Source: Oscillospiraceae bacterium
GTDB taxonomy: Bacteria > Bacillota > Clostridia > Oscillospirales > JAAYXM01
Reading direction: 5' to 3'
Assembly: GCA_017421025.1 (NCBI GenBank)
Contig: JAFQME010000020.1
Location: forward strand, 31,729 to 95,728
DNA: 64,000 nt
Position numbers and translations under genes: made by a program. Below, one piece after another: positions 52,944-62,680 of this stretch. Within the stretch, counting starts at the first letter, position 1; each line of letters starts with the position of its first letter. Below the pieces are notes generated by a model. It saw nothing but the letters and a program-made list of their open reading frames with translations, was not told the origin of the DNA and searched no databases.

Positions 52944-55163
52944 TTATCCCAATGTAATTTGCTGCTCGAGTGCGTCGCAGTCGTGGAGTTTTGCGCCGGC
53001 GGCGGGAAGCGAGCGGGTTTGGTAACGTGCGACCTGCTGGATGCTGGAGCCTTCCAGGCGACAGGCATGGCGCACTTTGTATTTGGGTTTTAGGGTCATG
53101 ACCGCAACGCCTTGTGTGGAACGTGAGGTTTTGGGTGCAAGGGTGGACGAATGGAACACAAGGGCACGGTTTTCGGTGGAGTAGATGACAAACGGTTCTT
53201 CCTCGGTGACGTGGAACATGGCAATGAGCGGAGATTTTTCCGAGTAAGCACCGGTCAGGCGCTTGCGGTTTGCCTTGGTTTGATAGCCGGATGCCGCAAC
53301 CTTTGCAACCTTGCCGTTTTCAAAGACAAAGAGCAGGTTTCCGCTGTAATCACCGGGCAGGCAGACATACACTGCGACCTCGCCCTCATCCATGCCGAGT
53401 TTGGCGGGCAGGTAATCGCCCAACGCACTTGCCTTGGTATCGCCAAATTCGGAGAGGCGGGTTTTATACACCTGCTGACGGTTGGTGAACACCAAGAGTT
53501 CGGCTTTGTTTGTGGTTTCGAATTCCTGGACCACCTCGTCCCCCTCTTTGCATTTTTGGTCGGAACTCATGCGCAGAGACTGCGGTGTGATTTTCTTGAA
53601 GTAACTCTCACGGGTGAAGAAGATTTTGACCGGATAATCCGGGGTGTCGTCCTCTTCCTCTTCGGTCTCGGTGGTGAAATCATAGACGATTTCGGTTTGA
53701 CGGGGAATCCCGTGTTTTTTACTGATTTCCTCGAGGGTTTTGATGATGCGGCGGCGGATGCGGGCTTTGCTTCCGAGCAGGTCCTCAAGATCTTCGATCT
53801 CGGCTTCCAGATCTGCGGTTTCCGCAACACGGCGCAGGATGTATTCCTTGTTGATATTGCGGAGTTTGATTTCTGCCACATATTCCGCCTGAATCTCGTC
53901 GATACCGAAGCCGATCATCAAGTTGGGCACGACCTCTGCCTCTTCCTCGGTATTGCGGATGATTTCGATGGCACGGTCGATATCGAGCAGGATTTTCTTA
54001 AGACCTTTTAATTTATGGAGTTTGTCTTTTTTGCGTTCAACCTCCGCAAATACTTGGCGGCGAACACATTCGATGCGCCAAGCGCTCCACTCCTCCAGGA
54101 TTTCACGCACGCCCATCACACGGGGATAGCCTGCAATCAGGATATTGAAATTGCAGGAGAAGCTATCCTGAAGCGGGGTCATGCGGAACAGCTTCTGCAT
54201 GAGTTTTTCCGGGTCGGTGCCACGCTTTAAGTCGATGGTGAGTTTGAGTCCCTTGAGGTCGGATTCGTCTCGCATATCGGAAATCTCACGGAGTTTTCCG
54301 GCTTTGACCAACTCACTCACCTTATCGATGATGGCTTCAATGGTGGTGGTATACGGGATTTCAAAAATCTCGATGAGGTGGTTTTTCTTATCAAAGCGCC
54401 ATTTCGCACGGAGTTTGAAAGAGCCACGGCCTGTGTTGTAAATCTCTTCGAGTTCCTGACGGTTGTAGAGCAGCTCGGCACCGGTCGGGAAATCCGGCGC
54501 TTTCAATGTAGAGAGCAGGTCATGCTCCGGGTTTTTCAGATATTCAATGGTGGTTTCACACACCTCAGCGAGGTTGAAGCCGCAGATACTGGACGCCATA
54601 CCGACTGCAATACCGGTATTTGCCGCAACCAACAGGTTGGGGAATCCGGTGGGAAGCAGGGTGGGCTCTTGCATGGTGTTATCATAGTTGGGAATGAATT
54701 CCACCATGTCGTTGATATCACGGAACAACTCCTGGCAGATGGGTGCAAGTTTTGCCTCGGTATAACGGGAGGCGGCGTATGCCATATCACGGGAATAGGT
54801 TTTACCGAAGTTCCCCTTGGAATCCACAAACGGGTGCAACAGTGCCTGATGTCCCTTCGCAAGACGCACCATGGTTTCGTAAATGGCGGCGTCGCCATGC
54901 GGATTGAGTTTCATGGTCTGACCCACGATGTTGGCGGATTTGGTGCGTCCGCCGTTTAAGAGACCCATGGTGTACATGGTGTAGAGAAGTTTTCTCTGCG
55001 AGGGCTTAAACCCATCGATTTCAGGGATGGCTCGGGACACGATGACGCTCATCGCATATGGCATATAGTTGGTCTCGAGTGTTTCGGTGATCTGCTGCTC
55101 GATTACATCCGCATGCAGACCGAAAATCTCGGTTTGATCGTCTTGTTTTTTCTGTCTTGCCAT
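52944..55163 (-). CDS. parC: Type IIA topoisomerase, A subunit (ParC/GyrA-like)
   Basis: 739 residues. ETNYMPYAMSVIVSRAIPEIDG and the catalytic Tyr in AASRYTEAKL identify the DNA-cleaving subunit; a C-terminal beta-pinwheel follows. At ~740 residues, with a divergent IVGQTMKLNPHGDAAIY winged-helix, it fits the topoisomerase IV-like pair of Clostridia rather than housekeeping gyrase. Starts 25 bases after the B subunit. Confidence 0.9.
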   Translation of the reverse strand: MARQKKQDDQTEIFGLHADVIEQQITETLETNYMPYAMSVIVSRAIPEIDGFKPSQRKLLYTMYTMGLLNGGRTKSANIVGQTMKLNPHGDAAIYETMVRLAKGHQALLHPFVDSKGNFGKTYSRDMAYAASRYTEAKLAPICQELFRDINDMVEFIPNYDNTMQEPTLLPTGFPNLLVAANTGIAVGMASSICGFNLAEVCETTIEYLKNPEHDLLSTLKAPDFPTGAELLYNRQELEEIYNTGRGSFKLRAKWRFDKKNHLIEIFEIPYTTTIEAIIDKVSELVKAGKLREISDMRDESDLKGLKLTIDLKRGTDPEKLMQKLFRMTPLQDSFSCNFNILIAGYPRVMGVREILEEWSAWRIECVRRQVFAEVERKKDKLHKLKGLKKILLDIDRAIEIIRNTEEEAEVVPNLMIGFGIDEIQAEYVAEIKLRNINKEYILRRVAETADLEAEIEDLEDLLGSKARIRRRIIKTLEEISKKHGIPRQTEIVYDFTTETEEEEDDTPDYPVKIFFTRESYFKKITPQSLRMSSDQKCKEGDEVVQEFETTNKAELLVFTNRQQVYKTRLSEFGDTKASALGDYLPAKLGMDEGEVAVYVCLPGDYSGNLLFVFENGKVAKVAASGYQTKANRKRLTGAYSEKSPLIAMFHVTEEEPFVIYSTENRALVFHSSTLAPKTSRSTQGVAVMTLKPKYKVRHACRLEGSSIQQVARYQTRSLPAAGAKLHDCDALEQQITLG

Positions 55164-55188
55164 GGTCTAAATTCCTTTCCCTGCACGT

Positions 55189-57180
55189 TTAAGAAACATC
55201 CGCAGCATCCAGATACTTCCAGCCGTTTTCTGCGATGAATTCTTTTCTGCCGGCGAGGTTATCACCGAGGAGGAGGTCGAACATTTCAACCGTTGCGGCT
55301 TCCACACTGCTCGGTGTGACTTGGATGAGACGGCGGGATTCCGGGTTCATGGTGGTCATCCACATCATATCCGGCTCGTTTTCACCCAAACCTTTGCTGC
55401 GCTGGAGGGTGTACTTCTTCCCTTCCAACTCTTCCAAAATGCTGTTTTTGTCTTTATCCGAATATGCGAAATAGGTTTTGTTTCCGCAGGTGATTTCATA
55501 AAGCGGGGTCTCGGCAATAAAGACATACCCCTTTTCGATGAGGGTGGGCACCAAGCGATAGAGCATGGCGAGGATGAGGGTGCGGATCTGGAATCCGTCC
55601 ACATCCGCATCGGTACAAATAACCACACGGCGCCAACGGAGCTGTGCAAGATCGAAGCTTGCGATGTCCTTGGCGTGTTTGCCGCTTACTTCAACACCAC
55701 AGCCCAAAACACGGAGCAGGTCGGTGATGATGTCGCTTTTGAAGATTTTGGCGAGGTCTGCTTTCAGGCAGTTTAAGATTTTCCCTCGCACCGGCATGAT
55801 GGCTTGGAATTCCGAGTCACGGGCTTGCTTACAAGCGCCTGCTGCGGAGTCGCCTTCCACGATGTAGAGTTCACGCTGGTCGGTGTCTTTGGTACGGCAG
55901 TCGATGAACTTCTGCACACGGGAGGTGATGTCCAGCCCGCCCTGCAGTTTCTTTTTGATATTGAGCCTTGCTTTTTCCGCACTTTCACGACTGCGTTTGT
56001 TGATAAGGACCTGACCTGCGATTTTCTCAGCTTCATCATGATTCTCAATGAAGTAGATTTCCAGCTGAGCACGCAAGAACTCGGTCATACATTCCTGGAT
56101 ATATTTATTGGTGATTGCTTTTTTGGTTTGGTTTTCATAAGAGGTCACGGTGGAGAAGTTATTGGAGATGAAGAGCAGGCTGTCTGCAATATCGACAAAG
56201 GAGATCTTCGACTCGTTTTTCTGATACTTCCCCTGCCCACGCAGGTATGCGTCGATTGCAGAGACAAACGCACTGCGCATCGCCTTTTCGGGCGAGCCGC
56301 CGTGCTCCAGCCAAGAGGAGTTGTGGTAATGCTCGACCAGTGCCGCAGTATTGGTAAAGCAAAAGGCACAGGACAAGCGGACCTTATACTCGGGTTTGTC
56401 CTCACGGTCACGACCCTTTCGGTCTGCCGACCAGACTTGCGGCTCGGTCAATGTCTCCTCCCCTGCGAGTTCTCGGATGTAGTCCGAGATGCCGTTGGGA
56501 TAGACAAATTCCATGGTTTCGGTTTTGCCGCCTGCGGGGTATTTGAATTTGAAGGTGACGCCTGCATTCACCACCGCCTGACGCTTCAGAATCTCGGTGA
56601 GATGCTCGGGTTGGATGGCGATATCGGTAAAGACTTCCAGGTCGGGACGCCAACGGATACGGGTACCGGTTTTCTTACGGTCCGCCTCCTCGGTGGTGAG
56701 TCCGCCCACGTTTTCACCTTTTTCGAAATGGAGGGAGTATTTCTTGCCGTCACGCCAAACCGTGACGTCCATATACTCACTGGAATACTGCGTTGCGCAA
56801 GAACCCAGGCCGTTTAAGCCAAGGGAGTATTCATAGCTAAAGCCGTCATTGTTCTGATACTTGCCGCCTGCATACAGTTCGCAGAAGACCAGTTCCCAGT
56901 TGTAGCGGTTTTCCTTGGGGTTGAAATCCACCGGACAGCCACGTCCGAAGTCCTCAACTTCGATGGAATGGTCGTCAAACAGCGTGATTAGGATGGTATC
57001 GCCATGCCCTTCACGTGCTTCGTCGATGGAGTTGGAAACGATTTCAAAGACCGAATGGATACAACCGTCCAATCCGTCTGAACCAAAGATGACGCCGGGG
57101 CGTTTGCGGACACGGTCTGCGCCTTTCAGCGTGGAGATGCTCTCGTTGCCGTATCCGGTTTGTGGTGTCTTCTGTGCCAT
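55189..57180 (-). CDS. parE: Type IIA topoisomerase, B subunit (ParE/GyrB-like)
   Basis: 663 residues from ATG 57180 (GGAGG upstream). GHKL ATPase: SNSIDEAREG, DFGRGCPVD, GLNGLGSCATQYSS. Toprim: IVEGDSAAG and CTDADVDGFQIRT. The glycine loop GLNGLGS departs from the usual HGVGAS-type of gyrase, as in other clostridial ParE-like proteins. Together with parC it makes an ATP-driven DNA strand-passing enzyme. Confidence 0.9.
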   Translation of the reverse strand: MAQKTPQTGYGNESISTLKGADRVRKRPGVIFGSDGLDGCIHSVFEIVSNSIDEAREGHGDTILITLFDDHSIEVEDFGRGCPVDFNPKENRYNWELVFCELYAGGKYQNNDGFSYEYSLGLNGLGSCATQYSSEYMDVTVWRDGKKYSLHFEKGENVGGLTTEEADRKKTGTRIRWRPDLEVFTDIAIQPEHLTEILKRQAVVNAGVTFKFKYPAGGKTETMEFVYPNGISDYIRELAGEETLTEPQVWSADRKGRDREDKPEYKVRLSCAFCFTNTAALVEHYHNSSWLEHGGSPEKAMRSAFVSAIDAYLRGQGKYQKNESKISFVDIADSLLFISNNFSTVTSYENQTKKAITNKYIQECMTEFLRAQLEIYFIENHDEAEKIAGQVLINKRSRESAEKARLNIKKKLQGGLDITSRVQKFIDCRTKDTDQRELYIVEGDSAAGACKQARDSEFQAIMPVRGKILNCLKADLAKIFKSDIITDLLRVLGCGVEVSGKHAKDIASFDLAQLRWRRVVICTDADVDGFQIRTLILAMLYRLVPTLIEKGYVFIAETPLYEITCGNKTYFAYSDKDKNSILEELEGKKYTLQRSKGLGENEPDMMWMTTMNPESRRLIQVTPSSVEAATVEMFDLLLGDNLAGRKEFIAENGWKYLDAADVS

Positions 57181-57223
57181 AAAAAACCTCCGTGAATCCC
57201 TCTGTATATAGAAGTTACAGTTT

Positions 57224-57252
57224 ATTATAACACTAAATACAGAAAAATCCAA
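57224..57252 (-). promoter_or_regulatory. Promoter of the parE-parC operon
   Basis: On the minus strand TTGGAT (57252-57247), 17 bp, TATAAT (57229-57224). Confidence 0.7.
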
Positions 57253-57322
57253 GGAAATCTTTTCCGTTTTGGTATATTTTCGCACGATGGGAATATACTG
57301 GGAGTGAAAAGGAGGGATTGCG

Positions 57323-57646
57323 ATGGATCATCCCATCAAACAGACAAGCCGTGAACGAATACTCCGCTACCTGACTCTGCTGTGGCTGAAAACCCGAAAT
57401 GCTGCACACACCATCTTTGATTTTAAACGAGAGACTCCGGAGCGTGCCAGAGAAATCCATCTCTTAAATGAGCTTGAGCGTGCACTCGCTACCCTGCGTG
57501 CGGCACGAACAGCGTTTTCCGAAGCACGGGACCCGGATTTGATTGAGGCACTCATTTATGAAATGAAAACCGCCGAAGCTCGTTACTGCTTCCTGCTCAA
57601 AAAAGCAAAAGAAAACGGGCTGACGCAAGAACGTTCAGCCCGATGA
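57323..57646 (+). CDS. DUF2508/YaaL-like protein
   Basis: 107 residues, helical and charged, no membrane segment. Its place directly before bofA is that of yaaL in Bacillus, and the length and the LIEALIYEMKTAEARYCFLLKKAKE tail fit DUF2508. AAAGGAGGG precedes the start. Function unknown, probably sporulation-associated by linkage. Confidence 0.75.
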   Translation: MDHPIKQTSRERILRYLTLLWLKTRNAAHTIFDFKRETPERAREIHLLNELERALATLRAARTAFSEARDPDLIEALIYEMKTAEARYCFLLKKAKENGLTQERSAR

Positions 57647-57658
57647 GGAGGAATTGAC

Positions 57659-57886
57659 ATGACAGCGGCCCTCGCCGCACTCTGTTTTGTGTTGGGTTTG
57701 CTTTGCTTTCGGTTCGGACGCAAGGTTTTGATGCGATGTGTGCGCTTGGTGCTTTCCGGGGCAGGCCTGATTTTGTGTTCCATTCTCGGGATTCCACTCG
57801 GGTTCAACCTCATCACACTGGGTGTGGTGTTCTTTCTCGGTGTCCCCGGCTTGCTCGCCCTGATTGCGATTCACGCCCTCATTTGA
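57659..57886 (+). CDS. bofA: Pro-sigma-K processing inhibitor BofA-like
   Basis: 75 residues with two membrane helices separated by a short loop and the family ending [22 protein letters not shown]. In Bacillus BofA holds the SpoIVFB protease inactive until SpoIVB, secreted by the forespore, releases it. Starts 12 bases after the yaaL-like gene (GAGGAGG). Its last 16 bases overlap the convergent spo0A. The spoIVB gene, its functional partner, is broken at 63751. Confidence 0.9.
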   Translation: MTAALAALCFVLGLLCFRFGRKVLMRCVRLVLSGAGLILCSILGIPLGFNLITLGVVFFLGVPGLLALIAIHALI

Positions 57887-58641
57887 GCAGGATCCCGGAA
57901 TTCAAGATGCAGCCGATCTGCGATCATGGCGATGAATTCGGAATTGGTAGGCTTGCCTTTATCGTTTGAAACGGTGTAGCCGAAAATCTTATTGAGCACA
58001 TCCACATCGCCTCTGCTCCATGCGGTCTCAATCGCATGACGGATGGCACGCTCCACACGGGAAGGTGTGGTGGAGAATTTCTTGGCGATACCCGGGTATA
58101 AGATCTTGGTGATTGCATTCAAACTCTCCAAATCTTCCACCGCCATCATAATGGCTTCCCGCACATAATGATAGCCTTTGATATGTGCCGGGATGCCCAC
58201 TTCGTGGATGATATTGGTGACAGCGACTTCCAGCCGTTCCGCACCGGTCACGTTGGGCGCCGCTTCTTCGTTTCCTACCACAATCCCACGGATGCGCTCT
58301 GCGACGATTTGCATGGAAAACGGTTTTTGGAAGCAGTACACCACGCCTGCTTTCACCGCTTGGCTCATCACCGCATCAATGTTGAATGAGGAGTACATAA
58401 TCATAACCGGAAGTTCCGGAGAGAACAGTTTCTGCACCTCTTGTGCCACCGCTACCCCGTCAAGCTCGGGCAAGACACTGGAAAGTAAAATGACATCCGG
58501 GCGGATGGTTTGCAGTTTTGCAAGGGCTTCCCGACCGCTTGATGCACTTCCGACCACTTCCATATCATGCTCAAATCGGAAGAATTCCTCCATTTGACTT
58601 TTGAGTTCCGCGCTTTCATCAATTAAAAAGATTCGTATCAT
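57871..58641 (-). CDS. spo0A: Sporulation master regulator Spo0A with altered phosphorylation site
   Basis: 256 residues. The DNA-binding half is unmistakable ([53 protein letters not shown]). The receiver half is complete in length, but the phospho-acceptor Asp of PDVLVLD is Ser54 here (PDVILLS); the acidic pair is Asp8-Glu9, Ser84/85 stand at the switch Thr, and Lys106-Pro107 is kept. ATG 58641 starts the receiver normally. Promoter candidate: TTGCAA, 17 bp, TAAATT. It may act without phosphorylation. Confidence 0.95.
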   Translation of the reverse strand: MIRIFLIDESAELKSQMEEFFRFEHDMEVVGSASSGREALAKLQTIRPDVILLSSVLPELDGVAVAQEVQKLFSPELPVMIMYSSFNIDAVMSQAVKAGVVYCFQKPFSMQIVAERIRGIVVGNEEAAPNVTGAERLEVAVTNIIHEVGIPAHIKGYHYVREAIMMAVEDLESLNAITKILYPGIAKKFSTTPSRVERAIRHAIETAWSRGDVDVLNKIFGYTVSNDKGKPTNSEFIAMIADRLHLEFRDPAQMRA

Positions 58642-58749
58642 AATTCCCTTTTTCCTTCCTATCATTTCGCTCTGTTCGACTATAATTTACCATATATTGG
58701 AAATTATTGCAAGATAAATTTGGAAAATTATGGAAATAATCGTTCAACA

Positions 58750-58782
58750 AAAATGCCCGATGTTCGACATCGGGCATTTTTT
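58750..58782. terminator. Bidirectional terminator after the small membrane protein
   Basis: 13-bp stem AAAATGCCCGATG and complement, 5-base loop, A and T tracts on both sides. Confidence 0.88.
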
Positions 58783-59053
58783 AGCGGTTGTTCTCTTGTG
58801 CTCGGTAGTGGAAATAAAGGCACAAATCGGCGGTGACCATGACAAAGTTCAACACATAGAAGAACATGACATACCACACGAAATTTCCACCAAGGATTTT
58901 CCCCAGGATTCCACACACATAACCGAAGTCAATGAGGAGCAAAAATGCAAGGCTTTTGCCTTTGGTTGATTTGTTTCGATAGGTGGTGAGGATGTTATTC
59001 GGCCAGGAAAATCCGAATGCCACCATCATCGCAATTTCCAAAATTTGCGACAT
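58781..59053 (-). CDS. Small membrane protein of unknown family
   Basis: 90 residues from ATG 59053 (AAGGAG upstream), about three helices. EIAMMVAFGFSWPNNILTTYRNKSTKGKS recalls PQ-loop/SWEET-like half transporters (PxN..xxYRxKSxxG), but at this length the match is tentative. It follows the MgtC gene by a single base, so the two are an operon. Confidence 0.75.
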   Translation of the reverse strand: MSQILEIAMMVAFGFSWPNNILTTYRNKSTKGKSLAFLLLIDFGYVCGILGKILGGNFVWYVMFFYVLNFVMVTADLCLYFHYRAQENNR

Positions 59054-59054
59054 C

Positions 59055-59708
59055 TTATTCTCCTTCCACAAAGACCACGCCTTTGATTTCTTTCAGGCGC
59101 AGGATTTCAAACTCCAAGGTTTCTTCCACGATGATATTGAGTCCCAAATGACCGTGGAATTCGCTTTTGGGCGGGACGGCGGAAATCGAGATTTCTGCGC
59201 CCATCATGGTTTCGATTTCACTCATGATGCGGTTGGTTTCATACATATCGTCGATCTCGATATAAATAATTTCGGTATTTCTGCGGCTACGCTCAAATTT
59301 GGAAAACAACGAAATGGTGGTAAACACCAAAACGGTGGCAAGCAGGGCACCGGTGTAAAATCCATAGCCCAATGCGATACCGATGATACTGGTCGCCCAC
59401 ACGCCTGCTGCGGTGGTCAGACCTGTGATCTTGCTGTTGTTTTTCAAGATAATCATACCTGCACCGAGAAAACCGATGCCGGAAATCACCTGCGCTGAGA
59501 TGCGGGTGAGATCCCCGCCATAGCCAGTCGACTCACTCAGATAAACGCTGGTCATTGCAGTGAGTGCTGCGCCAAGGCACACCAAAACATGTGTTCTCAT
59601 ACCGGCGGCACGTCCATGGCGTGCTCGCTCGCTTCCAATCAGGATGCCAACCAAAACCGCCAGCACCGAGCGAATGACCACATGCAGTAAAAAATTCGGA
59701 TTGATCAT
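59055..59708 (-). CDS. MgtC/SapB family membrane protein
   Basis: 217 residues. Four to five helices carry the family motifs GILIGSERARHGRAAGMRTH and ISGIGFLGAGMII; the C-terminal ~70 residues are an ACT-like cytoplasmic domain. MgtC proteins affect magnesium homeostasis and F-ATPase in pathogens; in commensal Firmicutes the role is unclear. Confidence 0.9.
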   Translation of the reverse strand: MINPNFLLHVVIRSVLAVLVGILIGSERARHGRAAGMRTHVLVCLGAALTAMTSVYLSESTGYGGDLTRISAQVISGIGFLGAGMIILKNNSKITGLTTAAGVWATSIIGIALGYGFYTGALLATVLVFTTISLFSKFERSRRNTEIIYIEIDDMYETNRIMSEIETMMGAEISISAVPPKSEFHGHLGLNIIVEETLEFEILRLKEIKGVVFVEGE

Positions 59709-59754
59709 ACCATCTCCTCCTTCCGTTTTCTATTATAACTGAAGCAAAAAAATC

Positions 59755-59783
59755 TTGCAACCCCAATTCCCTGCCGTTATAAT
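59755..59783 (+). promoter_or_regulatory. Promoter of the SpoU methyltransferase gene
   Basis: TTGCAA (59755-59760), 17 bp, TATAAT (59778-59783). Confidence 0.75.
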
Positions 59784-59805
59784 GAATGCAAAGGAATGTG
59801 ATTTT

Positions 59806-60609
59806 ATGATCAATCAAATCAGAATTCAAGATTTTTCAGCACCGGAACTCGATGTGTATGCACGCATGAGCGAGGCGCAGCTTCTCAACCGCGAGCATCC
59901 CGAATCCGGGTGTTTCATTGCAGAAAGCCCGCTGGTCATTACCCGTGCGTTGGATGCAGGATTCACTCCCCTCTCTGCGCTGATTGAAGAACGAGAAGTG
60001 CCTGCCGCCATGCAGATTCTGGAGCGTTTGGGACCTGTCCCGGTCTATACCGCTCCGTTTGATGTGCTGACGCAGCTGACCGGCTTTGCACTGACCCGGG
60101 GCATGCTCTGTGTGATGCGCAGAAAGCCGCTTCCGTCCGTGCAGGATTTATGCGGCAGTGCACGCCGTATTGCGGTTTTGGAAGATGTGATGAATCCCAC
60201 CAACGTGGGGGCAATCATCCGCTCTGCCGCCGCATTGGGAATTGATGCGGTACTCCTCACCGCCAACTGCTCCAACCCGTTATACCGACGTGCGATTCGG
60301 GTGAGCATGGGTTGTGTGTTTCAAATCCCGTGGACCTTTTGCGACGCAAACTGGCACGACACCTTAAAGCGTATGGGCTTCACCACCGCCGCCATGGCGC
60401 TTTGTGAGGATTCACATTCGATTTCTTCCCCCGCTCTGCACGGTGCGGAAAAACTCGCCATCATCCTCGGCACCGAAGGGGACGGACTTTCGCAAGCTAC
60501 CATCTCCGCTTGTGACTATACGGTCAAAATCCCTATGGCACATGGGGTGGACTCCTTAAACGTCGCCGCTGCAAGCGCCGTCGCTTTTTGGGAACTGACG
60601 AAAGAATGA
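59806..60609 (+). CDS. SpoU/TrmH-family RNA 2'-O-methyltransferase
   Basis: 267 residues from ATG 59806. A ~100-residue substrate-binding N-domain precedes the knotted SPOUT domain with its three motifs: NPTNVGAIIRSAAALG, LGTEGDGLS and MAHGVDSLNVAAASAVA. These enzymes methylate a ribose in rRNA or tRNA; the target is not given by sequence. Ribosome site AAGGAA ~9 bases upstream. Confidence 0.9.
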   Translation: MINQIRIQDFSAPELDVYARMSEAQLLNREHPESGCFIAESPLVITRALDAGFTPLSALIEEREVPAAMQILERLGPVPVYTAPFDVLTQLTGFALTRGMLCVMRRKPLPSVQDLCGSARRIAVLEDVMNPTNVGAIIRSAAALGIDAVLLTANCSNPLYRRAIRVSMGCVFQIPWTFCDANWHDTLKRMGFTTAAMALCEDSHSISSPALHGAEKLAIILGTEGDGLSQATISACDYTVKIPMAHGVDSLNVAAASAVAFWELTKE

Positions 60610-60626
60610 CCCTACTTTTGGTTCTC

Positions 60627-60655
60627 TTGTGTTTCATGTGGCAGCGTGGTATACT
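60627..60655 (+). promoter_or_regulatory. Promoter of the lipoprotein gene
   Basis: TTGTGT (60627-60632), 17 bp, TATACT (60650-60655), 36 bases before the start. Confidence 0.6.
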
Positions 60656-60691
60656 GACTGATAGAGTTTCATTTGAAAGGCTTGAAAAAGT

Positions 60692-62038
60692 ATGATTTTA
60701 TGGCGCAACAGACGGGTTTTCTTGTTTGCCGTTGTGGTTTTTTTGTGTTGCACGATGATTGGTTGTTCTCGTCACGATCAGGAGCCGGCCGCCTTACGTC
60801 CGTTTTTATCAGGTAAAGCAACGGTTGCTGTACAAAGCCCCATTCATTCTGCAAACGGCGAGATTCTCCGTTATGACATTTCTCTTTCCCGTGGAAGTGC
60901 ACGGGCATGGGTATTTCCCGACGGAAGTGTCTTTTGGTGTGAGGAGAGCACCGAGTCGTTTGAATTGGACCTTTCCGGGTTCTCGAACAGCAGCGGCAAA
61001 CACCTAAACGAAAGTGATCTGCGTTCCCCGTTCTTGGCGGCGGGGTCCGGAAAATCTGCATTGATCCAGCCGCCTTTGGCACGTGCTTTAGGGGGTTTGG
61101 ACGGGACAAACTATCTTGCGGCTGACCAAGAAAACGGCACGATTTCCAAACATGGCGGAAAAGTTACCGTTGAATTTGACGGGGCGTGTGCGGATTGGTG
61201 GGCATATTTGACACCGAGCGAGTTGTCCGACGTTTCCTGGCTTTCACAATGCACGGTGGAAAAATTCGGGGATGCCAACCGAATGACCAAAAACGGCTAT
61301 TATTACAAGACACCATCCAACTACATTCCCTCGGGTGAGAATTCTTTTTATCTCTTACCGGCTGCACATATTTCCGGGAAACTGGCACATTCAAACGCAC
61401 ATCATGCCAATCAAATGGCAGTGGCGATGCTGGATATTCAATCCGAGCACTACAACCAGGCGGGATTCATTCCCACCTACCCTGCAAGCGACTGGCTGAG
61501 CCGGGATTACGGAGTGGGTGCAGGGTTTTACGACACCCGCTTCAACACCGATATTGCCTACGCATATTGGGCATTGGGCAAAAAACTTCGCATTGCAGAA
61601 TTCACCGATGTTGCCACCCGTTATGCAAGGTTTTTTGCAGACCATGCAAAAAAGCACAGTTTTGCAACGCAAAACGGGATTTTGGCAGAAGACTACAGTC
61701 ATCCAAATGGGAATAAGCCCACGCACACCTCACTCAACCACCAGCTTGCAGAGGTTTTGTTTTTGCTGGAGGTTGGGTCGGACTCCGATCACGAACTTGC
61801 CTACAAACTGCTGGCAGGCATTGAGGATACCGCAATGTCTTGGATTCGGGAGGACAACAATCTGCATTACGCCTATTATCCGGACGGGACATTTGGCGGC
61901 ACCGACTATCCGTATTTGACCTACAATGACTTATTCGCACTCGACCGTTATTTGGGCGGGAATGAGGTACTCCGGTCTCTTATGGATGCAAAGCGGGCCT
62001 GGATGGACGAATGTGGAATCACAGAATATGTGAAATAA
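60692..62038 (+). CDS. Predicted lipoprotein with alpha/alpha-toroid-like domain
   Basis: 448 residues. A lipoprotein signal ends in the lipobox MIGC (Cys25). Residues ~70-230 are beta-rich. Residues ~230-445 are helical with repeated aromatic motifs (NTDIAYAYWALGKKLRIAEF, THTSLNHQLAEVLFLLEVG, YPYLTYNDLFALDRYLGG), resembling glycoside hydrolase/epimerase toroids such as glucuronyl C5-epimerase C-domains. Surface carbohydrate role is inference; I do not recognise the family with certainty. Confidence 0.72.
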   Translation: MILWRNRRVFLFAVVVFLCCTMIGCSRHDQEPAALRPFLSGKATVAVQSPIHSANGEILRYDISLSRGSARAWVFPDGSVFWCEESTESFELDLSGFSNSSGKHLNESDLRSPFLAAGSGKSALIQPPLARALGGLDGTNYLAADQENGTISKHGGKVTVEFDGACADWWAYLTPSELSDVSWLSQCTVEKFGDANRMTKNGYYYKTPSNYIPSGENSFYLLPAAHISGKLAHSNAHHANQMAVAMLDIQSEHYNQAGFIPTYPASDWLSRDYGVGAGFYDTRFNTDIAYAYWALGKKLRIAEFTDVATRYARFFADHAKKHSFATQNGILAEDYSHPNGNKPTHTSLNHQLAEVLFLLEVGSDSDHELAYKLLAGIEDTAMSWIREDNNLHYAYYPDGTFGGTDYPYLTYNDLFALDRYLGGNEVLRSLMDAKRAWMDECGITEYVK

Positions 62039-62062
62039 TTTTAACACAAAAGGAGAATTACG

Positions 62063-62680
62063 ATGGCATTGGAATGTTTCAAGCGGTTCTTTTCTTTTAA
62101 GAAAACACGTAAGATTCAATTGACCGAAGAAGAGGAATTGCAGTACTATGAAGCCCTAAAGAACCAATCGTCCTGTTCTTTCTTCCCCGAAAACGGCCCG
62201 ATCCTTCTGCAGTCGCTTGGCAGTCGGGAAAAAGATGAAGAAGAAGCAACAAGACGAGTAAAAGAGTTTTTCAAAACAACAGCATGTTTTCAATACGATA
62301 GAGAGCGTGGCTGTGGGGTTCATGATTCCCAATTCTCATTCACGAGATTATCCTATGAATGCCATTTCTGGAAAGAAGAATACTTTCATTCGCACGATGG
62401 AGAATGCATCAGAGCCAGTTGGGGATCTGTTGAAAGAATCAGTCCGAAGGAATTTTATAATCCAAGAGACCGGGATCGTGCCCATTCAGGAAGCGAATTG
62501 TGGTTGTACAATTCTGTGTACCAGCGTAAAGAAACATATGACCAGCGTTGGCAAGTACCGGAGGAGTTACAATACCCGGACGAAGAGCGCTACTATCTTG
62601 ACCATAACAAATTCCGTGCAAAGAATTTTCTCGGCATGGTCGGATATTTTGAGATTTGCGCCTATCGGATTGACGGCTGA
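62063..62680 (+). CDS. Hypothetical protein, family not recognised
   Basis: 205 residues, no signal or membrane segment. Rich in Glu, Tyr, Trp and Phe (LTEEEELQYYEALK, YECHFWKEEYFHSHDGECI, YDQRWQVPEELQYPDEERYY), suggesting a soluble globular protein. AAAGGAG precedes the ATG, 24 bases after the lipoprotein gene, so it may be cotranscribed. It is AT-richer than average. The stop abuts the convergent acyltransferase stop with no spacer. Confidence 0.65.
   Translation: MALECFKRFFSFKKTRKIQLTEEEELQYYEALKNQSSCSFFPENGPILLQSLGSREKDEEEATRRVKEFFKTTACFQYDRERGCGVHDSQFSFTRLSYECHFWKEEYFHSHDGECIRASWGSVERISPKEFYNPRDRDRAHSGSELWLYNSVYQRKETYDQRWQVPEELQYPDEERYYLDHNKFRAKNFLGMVGYFEICAYRIDG

Noticed and set aside
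58763..58769. TTCGACA, a perfect 0A-box core near spo0A
   Set aside because: It is the loop and stem edge of a terminator hairpin and lies on the far side of the spo0A promoter, so chance is likelier.
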